Shown in pieces: positions 60,034 to 64,000 of a DNA stretch of 64,000 nucleotides. Numbering within the stretch: position 1 is the first letter of the stretch; each line of letters begins with the position of its first letter. The position numbers and the translations under genes were made by a program. The stretch comes from HTCC5015 sp051747425 (GTDB lineage: Bacteria; Pseudomonadota; Gammaproteobacteria; HTCC5015), in NCBI GenBank assembly GCA_051747425.1, contig JBNJGD010000005.1, forward strand, positions 86,635-150,634, written 5' to 3'. The notes under the pieces were generated by a model, which saw only the letters and a list, made by a program, of their open reading frames with translations, did no database searches and was not told the DNA's origin.

Positions 60034-60675
60034 ATGCTTTACCTGCTCGACCTTTTTGGCATCGTCGTTTTTGCTCTCTCGGGCGCCCTGGTGGCCCGGG
60101 AAAAGGGCTACGACCTGTTTGGCGGACTGGTCCTGGCCGTGGCCACCGCCATCGGCGGCGGCAGCTTTCGCGATCTCAGTCTGGGGCGAACGCCCCTGTT
60201 CTGGCTCAGCGATGTCAACTATCTGGCACTGGCCAGTCTCACCGCCATCCTCTGTCTCGGCCTTTTCCGTCTGGCACCGGCCGTCGAGCCGTCGAGCAGG
60301 GTATGGCAACGCAGCCTGATTACCGCCGACGCCCTGGGACTGGCCGCCTTTACCGTCATTGGCACACAGATCGGCCTCAGCGAGGGGCTCTCCCCCATCA
60401 TGGCCGCCGTGATGGGTACGGTATCGGCCTGCTTTGGTGGCGTTTTGCGCGATGTACTGGCCGCCCGCGAGCCGCTGATCTTCCACCGCGAGATTTACGC
60501 CACCGCCGCCCTGGCCGGCGCCCTCAGCTGGCTGCTGCTGGAAAATCTGGCCGGCGCCAACATTGCCACCGCCTGCTCCATTGCCATCACCGTGGGCCTC
60601 AGGGTGGTCAGCGCCATTCATGGCTGGCGCCTGCCCCGCTACCGGTCACAGCGGGAAGGCAAGGACAGACACTGA
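60034..60675 (+). CDS. TRIC / UPF0126 membrane channel family protein
   Basis: A 213-residue membrane protein with seven helices and an internal duplication. Each half carries the glycine-rich loop: AVATAIGGGSFRDLSLGRTP near residue 37 and SACFGGVLRDVLAAREPLIF near residue 122. The ATG at 60034 follows ACGGGAACCTTTC. Bacterial members resemble trimeric intracellular cation channels or glycine-type transporters; the substrate is undetermined. Confidence 0.9.
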   Translation: MLYLLDLFGIVVFALSGALVAREKGYDLFGGLVLAVATAIGGGSFRDLSLGRTPLFWLSDVNYLALASLTAILCLGLFRLAPAVEPSSRVWQRSLITADALGLAAFTVIGTQIGLSEGLSPIMAAVMGTVSACFGGVLRDVLAAREPLIFHREIYATAALAGALSWLLLENLAGANIATACSIAITVGLRVVSAIHGWRLPRYRSQREGKDRH

Positions 60676-60727
60676 AACCGCGGCCGCTCATATCGCTTTC
60701 GCCAACTGACTCGAGTACATTGTCTCC

Positions 60728-61423
60728 ATGAACGACAACACACACTCGCATCACAGCGCCCCGCCGCCCTGGCAGTTGCACGGCAACGGTTACATTCAGC
60801 TTTTCAAAGCGGACCCCCAATGGCTGATGGACCACGGTTTTATCCCCGAGTCCATGAAGGAACACTACATACCGGGCACCGGCGTCGTCATGTGGGTGGA
60901 CTACGCCGACAGCGCCGTGGGCCCCTACCGCGAATTGCTGTTTATTCCCGGCCGCTTCCGCTTTGACCACAACGGCTTTCGCGGCAGCCGCTACATGATC
61001 ACCAAAATCTATGTTTCCAGCCAGGCCAGCGTCGACGGCGGTCGCGCCAACTGGGGCATTCCCAAGGAGCTGGCCGATTTTTCCATCACCGATGAAGACA
61101 CGCGCCGCCAGCGAATCCAGGTCAGCCAGGACGATCAATTGATCGCCGAATCCCTGTTTGAGCGCGGCCGCATTTGTGCACCGGTGACTACCGCTCTGGT
61201 CCCCGCCGCTTTGGGCTCAGTGGCCCAGTGGCGCAACGACGATCTGGTGCTGACCGCCCCGGCAGCCAGTGGCCGCATGCAGAGGGCGAGGGTCGTGGAG
61301 AGCCACTTCGCCCCCAAACACTTCCCCGACATCAACAACGCCCGGGTCAAGTCCGGACTGTGCACGGCCAGTCGCCAATTCAAAATGACCTTCCCCGTTC
61401 CCCGGGTGTACCCCCAGGGCTGA
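60728..61423 (+). CDS. Acetoacetate decarboxylase-like protein
   Basis: A 231-residue protein of the acetoacetate decarboxylase-like fold. YRELLFIPGRFRF near residue 58 and MITKIYVSSQASVDGGRANW near residue 86 are family blocks, followed by GIPKELADFSI. The classical decarboxylase has a reactive Lys pair near the middle, which I could not confirm here, so the activity is uncertain. Confidence 0.75.
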   Translation: MNDNTHSHHSAPPPWQLHGNGYIQLFKADPQWLMDHGFIPESMKEHYIPGTGVVMWVDYADSAVGPYRELLFIPGRFRFDHNGFRGSRYMITKIYVSSQASVDGGRANWGIPKELADFSITDEDTRRQRIQVSQDDQLIAESLFERGRICAPVTTALVPAALGSVAQWRNDDLVLTAPAASGRMQRARVVESHFAPKHFPDINNARVKSGLCTASRQFKMTFPVPRVYPQG

Positions 61424-61507
61424 ACCGGCACCGCTGTTTTGTCGAGCTTCCCCGCGCCTCTGGTATAATCGCCGGCGTTTTCATTCGCCCAGTACCGAGG
61501 TATCGGC

Positions 61508-63352
61508 ATGCCCGATTTTCGCTCCAAGACATCCACCGCCGGCCGCAACATGGCCGGAGCCCGCGCCCTGTGGCGCGCCACCGGCATGAAGGACGAGGAC
61601 TTCAAAAAACCCATCGTCGCCGTGGCCAACTCCTTTACCCAGTTTGTGCCCGGCCATGTCCACTTGAAAGACATGGGCCAGTTGGTAGCCCGGGAGATTG
61701 AAAAGGCCGGCGGCGTGGCCAAGGAATTCAACACCATCGCCGTCGACGACGGCATCGCCATGGGCCACGACGGGATGCTCTACTCCCTGCCCTCGCGCGA
61801 CCTGATCGCCGACTCGGTGGAGTACATGGTCAACGCCCACTGCGCCGACGCCCTGATCTGTATTTCCAACTGCGACAAGATCACGCCCGGCATGCTCAAC
61901 GCCGCCCTGCGGCTGAATGTTCCCGTCATTTTCGTCTCCGGCGGCCCGATGGAGGCCGGCAAGACCAAACTGGCCGATCGCAAACTGGATCTGGTCGACG
62001 CCATGGTGGCCGCCGCTGACGACAGCTACAGCGACGAGCAAATCGCCGACATCGAGCGCTCCGCCTGCCCCACCTGCGGCTCCTGTTCGGGCATGTTTAC
62101 CGCCAACTCCATGAACTGCCTGACCGAGGCGCTGGGTCTCTCCCTGCCCGGCAACGGCACCACCCTGGCCACCCACGCCGACCGCCGCCGGCTGTTTGAA
62201 GAGGCCGGCGAGCGCATCGTCGACCTCTGCTTCCGCTACTACCGCGACGGCGACGAGCGGGTACTGCCGCGCAACATCGCCACCCGCGAGGCCTTTGAAA
62301 ACGCCATGTCACTGGACATCGCCATGGGCGGCTCCACCAACACCATTCTGCACCTGCTGGCCGCCGCACAGGAGGCCGAAGTCGACTACACCATGACCGA
62401 CATTGACGCCCTCTCGCGCCAGGTGCCCCAGCTGTGCAAAGTCGCCCCCAACAGCCAGCAGTACCATATCGAGGATGTCCACCGCGCCGGCGGCATCATG
62501 GCCATCCTCGGCGAACTGGCCAAGGGCGGCAAACTACACACCGACTGCCACACGGTTCACTGCGCCACCCTGGCCGAGGCGCTGGCGCAGTGGGACATCA
62601 CAGACTCACCCGACGAGACTGTGGAGACTTTCTTCAAGGCCGGGCCCGCCGGCATTCCCACCCAGCAGGCCTTCAGCCAGGCCACCCGCTGGCCCAGTCT
62701 GGATACCGACCGCGCCGAAGGCTGCATTCGCTCCATCGACCACGCCTTCTCGCAGGAGGGCGGCCTGGCGGTGCTCTACGGCAACATCGCCGAGGACGGC
62801 TGCGTGGTGAAAACTGCCGGTGTCGACGAATCCATTCTGGTCTTCGAGGGCAAGGCCCACATCTGCGAGTCCCAGGACGAGGCCGTTCAACACATCCTGA
62901 CCGACCAGGTCAAAGCCGGTGATGTGGTGATCATTCGCTACGAGGGCCCGCGCGGCGGCCCGGGTATGCAGGAGATGCTCTATCCCACCAGTTACCTCAA
63001 GTCCAAGGGGCTGGGCAAGGCCTGCGCCCTGCTCACCGACGGCCGTTTCTCGGGCGGCACTTCGGGTTTGTCGATCGGCCACGCCTCTCCCGAGGCCGCC
63101 GCCGGCGGCGCCATTGGCCTGATCGAAGACGGCGACACCATCCGCATCGACATTCCCGCTCGCGGCATCAATCTGCAGATCTCCGACCGTGAACTGGCCG
63201 AGCGCCGCCAAGCCATGGAAGCCCAAGGCGAGGCGGCCTGGAAGCCGGCCAAACCGCGTCAACGGCGTGTCACACCCGCACTCAAGGCCTACGCCCTGCT
63301 GGCGACATCGGCGGACAAGGGCGCCGTGCGCGATCTGTCAAAACTCGACTGA
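61508..63352 (+). CDS. ilvD: Dihydroxy-acid dehydratase
   Basis: A 614-residue dehydratase of branched-chain amino acid synthesis, converting dihydroxyvalerate intermediates to keto acids. Cluster Cys lie in NCDKITPGMLNAAL near residue 122 and CPTCGSCSGMFTANSMNCLT near residue 190. MGGSTNTILHLLAAA near residue 275 and GRFSGGTSGLSIGHASPEA near residue 510 are also typical. It is followed by a strong terminator. Confidence 0.97.
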   Translation: MPDFRSKTSTAGRNMAGARALWRATGMKDEDFKKPIVAVANSFTQFVPGHVHLKDMGQLVAREIEKAGGVAKEFNTIAVDDGIAMGHDGMLYSLPSRDLIADSVEYMVNAHCADALICISNCDKITPGMLNAALRLNVPVIFVSGGPMEAGKTKLADRKLDLVDAMVAAADDSYSDEQIADIERSACPTCGSCSGMFTANSMNCLTEALGLSLPGNGTTLATHADRRRLFEEAGERIVDLCFRYYRDGDERVLPRNIATREAFENAMSLDIAMGGSTNTILHLLAAAQEAEVDYTMTDIDALSRQVPQLCKVAPNSQQYHIEDVHRAGGIMAILGELAKGGKLHTDCHTVHCATLAEALAQWDITDSPDETVETFFKAGPAGIPTQQAFSQATRWPSLDTDRAEGCIRSIDHAFSQEGGLAVLYGNIAEDGCVVKTAGVDESILVFEGKAHICESQDEAVQHILTDQVKAGDVVIIRYEGPRGGPGMQEMLYPTSYLKSKGLGKACALLTDGRFSGGTSGLSIGHASPEAAAGGAIGLIEDGDTIRIDIPARGINLQISDRELAERRQAMEAQGEAAWKPAKPRQRRVTPALKAYALLATSADKGAVRDLSKLD

Positions 63353-63380
63353 CGCCAAACCCGCCCGCTTCAAGCCACGC

Positions 63381-63405
63381 GCCCGCAGTCCCTGCGGGCT
63401 TTTTT
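63381..63405 (+). terminator. Rho-independent terminator after ilvD
   Basis: GCCCGCAG and CTGCGGGC form an 8-bp stem with a 3-nt loop, then six T residues. Confidence 0.88.
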
Positions 63406-63414
63406 ATGCCTACT

Positions 63415-63450
63415 ATTTACGAATGAGAATGATTCCTGATATTATTGCGA
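63415..63450 (+). promoter_or_regulatory. Fur-box-like sequence upstream of the TonB receptor
   Basis: GAATGAGAATGATTCCTGAT followed by ATTATTGCGATTC resembles overlapping NATWAT-type hexamers of Fur boxes, about 50-70 nt upstream of the receptor start. It suits iron repression of a siderophore receptor. Confidence 0.6.
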
Positions 63451-63488
63451 TTCGCTATTCTACCCGCAGCACTATCAGGAGCTAAACC

Positions 63489-64000
63489 ATGAACCGATTC
63501 CGATCGCACCCCCTCGCCTGGCTGGTCGCCGGGTGTCTGACCCAGGCCTCCGCACTGGCCGCTGAAGCACCGATGACGCTGGATGCCGTTCAGGTACTCG
63601 GCGACAACGAGCAGGCCCGCCAGCTGTCCGGCTCGGCCGCCGTCGTCGAACCCCGCCAAATGGACATCGAGGGCACCACCGACATCAACCAGGTACTCAA
63701 GACCGTACCCGGCGTCTACATCCGCGAGGAAGAGGGCGAGGGACTGCGACCCAATATCGGTATTCGCTCCGCCTCGCCCGGCCGCAGCTCCAGCATCACC
63801 CTGATGGAAGACGGCGTGCTGGTGGCTCCCGCTCCCTATTCCAACCCGGCGGCCTACTACTTCCCCACCACCATGCGCATGCAATCGGTGGAAGTGCTCA
63901 AGGGCGCGCCCCTGCTGCGCTACGGCCCGCAGACTACCGGCGGTGTGATCAACATGGTCTCCACACCGATCCCCGACGAGCGCGGCGGCCGTATTGAGAC
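63489..64000 (+). CDS. TonB-dependent receptor, N-terminal part (runs off window)
   Basis: The first 170 residues of an outer-membrane receptor, cut by the right edge. A signal peptide ends near ALAAEA (about 26). A TonB-box-like stretch LDAVQVLGDN and a plug with DINQVLKTVPGVYIREEEG and MRMQSVEVLKGAPLLRYGPQ follow. The Fur-like box upstream suggests iron-siderophore or ferric citrate uptake (FecA-like), not decidable from the part shown. Confidence 0.9.
   Translation, partial: MNRFRSHPLAWLVAGCLTQASALAAEAPMTLDAVQVLGDNEQARQLSGSAAVVEPRQMDIEGTTDINQVLKTVPGVYIREEEGEGLRPNIGIRSASPGRSSSITLMEDGVLVAPAPYSNPAAYYFPTTMRMQSVEVLKGAPLLRYGPQTTGGVINMVSTPIPDERGGRIE

Overview
The window is a contiguous chromosomal stretch of a moderately GC-rich, marine-type gammaproteobacterium. 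Support comes from PlsB, TtcA, TrhO, DUF2058, DUF1853 and SbcB homologues of gammaproteobacterial type, a CysB regulator, cobalamin-dependent MetH, and TonB/FadL-type outer-membrane proteins. I cannot place the genus from sequence alone. I see no rRNA, tRNA, CRISPR array, transposase, integrase or prophage.

Layout. 1-2.8 kb: end of a PP2C phosphatase, an acidic membrane protein and a pair of arsenosugar-type transferases. 2.8-10.5 kb, minus strand: an AraC regulator and a six-gene envelope locus (FadL-like porin, OmpA-plus-barrel protein, C39 peptidase, and three secreted proteins that look like paralogues). This locus resembles the Acinetobacter fil and Pseudomonas fap fibre systems and is my best candidate for a poorly described system. 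10.7-12.5 kb: NRDE and DUF481 proteins. 12.7-23.6 kb: sulfate assimilation (sat, cysI, DUF934, cysB, cysH), interrupted by a four-gene surface-glycan-like cassette at 16.3-21.7 kb that includes a cytidylyltransferase-RraA fusion. 23.7-26 kb: a DUF6580 membrane protein and a PstS-OmpA fusion behind a possible Pho box. 26.2-29 kb: cobalamin riboswitch, BtuB-like receptor and cobalamin adenosyltransferase, then slipin/NfeD and metH. 35.9-54.6 kb: mostly housekeeping genes (GGDEF-EAL, DUF1853, MATE, ttcA, ABC1 kinase, yaaA, TIGR01777, plsB, M48 peptidase, SH3 protein, GST, trhO, DUF2058, sbcB, AGT-type aminotransferase). 54.8-58.8 kb: an SDR / alpha-beta hydrolase / diiron-hydrolase operon divergent from a second AraC regulator. 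58.8-64 kb: GST, macro domain, TRIC channel, acetoacetate decarboxylase-like protein, ilvD, and the start of a TonB receptor behind a Fur-like box.

The gaps are not empty. At least seven intergenic islands are mosaics of short repeat families, and six of the seven are bracketed by inverted tracts of the form CACAGAG ... CTCTGTG. Two of these islands share a 43-bp perfect inverted repeat that flanks ttcA and overlaps the stop codons of the two converging neighbour genes.

Cobalamin forms one functional theme: regulated uptake, adenosylation and a B12-dependent methionine synthase lie within 10 kb. Sulfur forms another: ATP sulfurylase, a four-cysteine APS-type reductase and sulfite reductase make a PAPS-independent route to sulfide that feeds cysteine and methionine synthesis.
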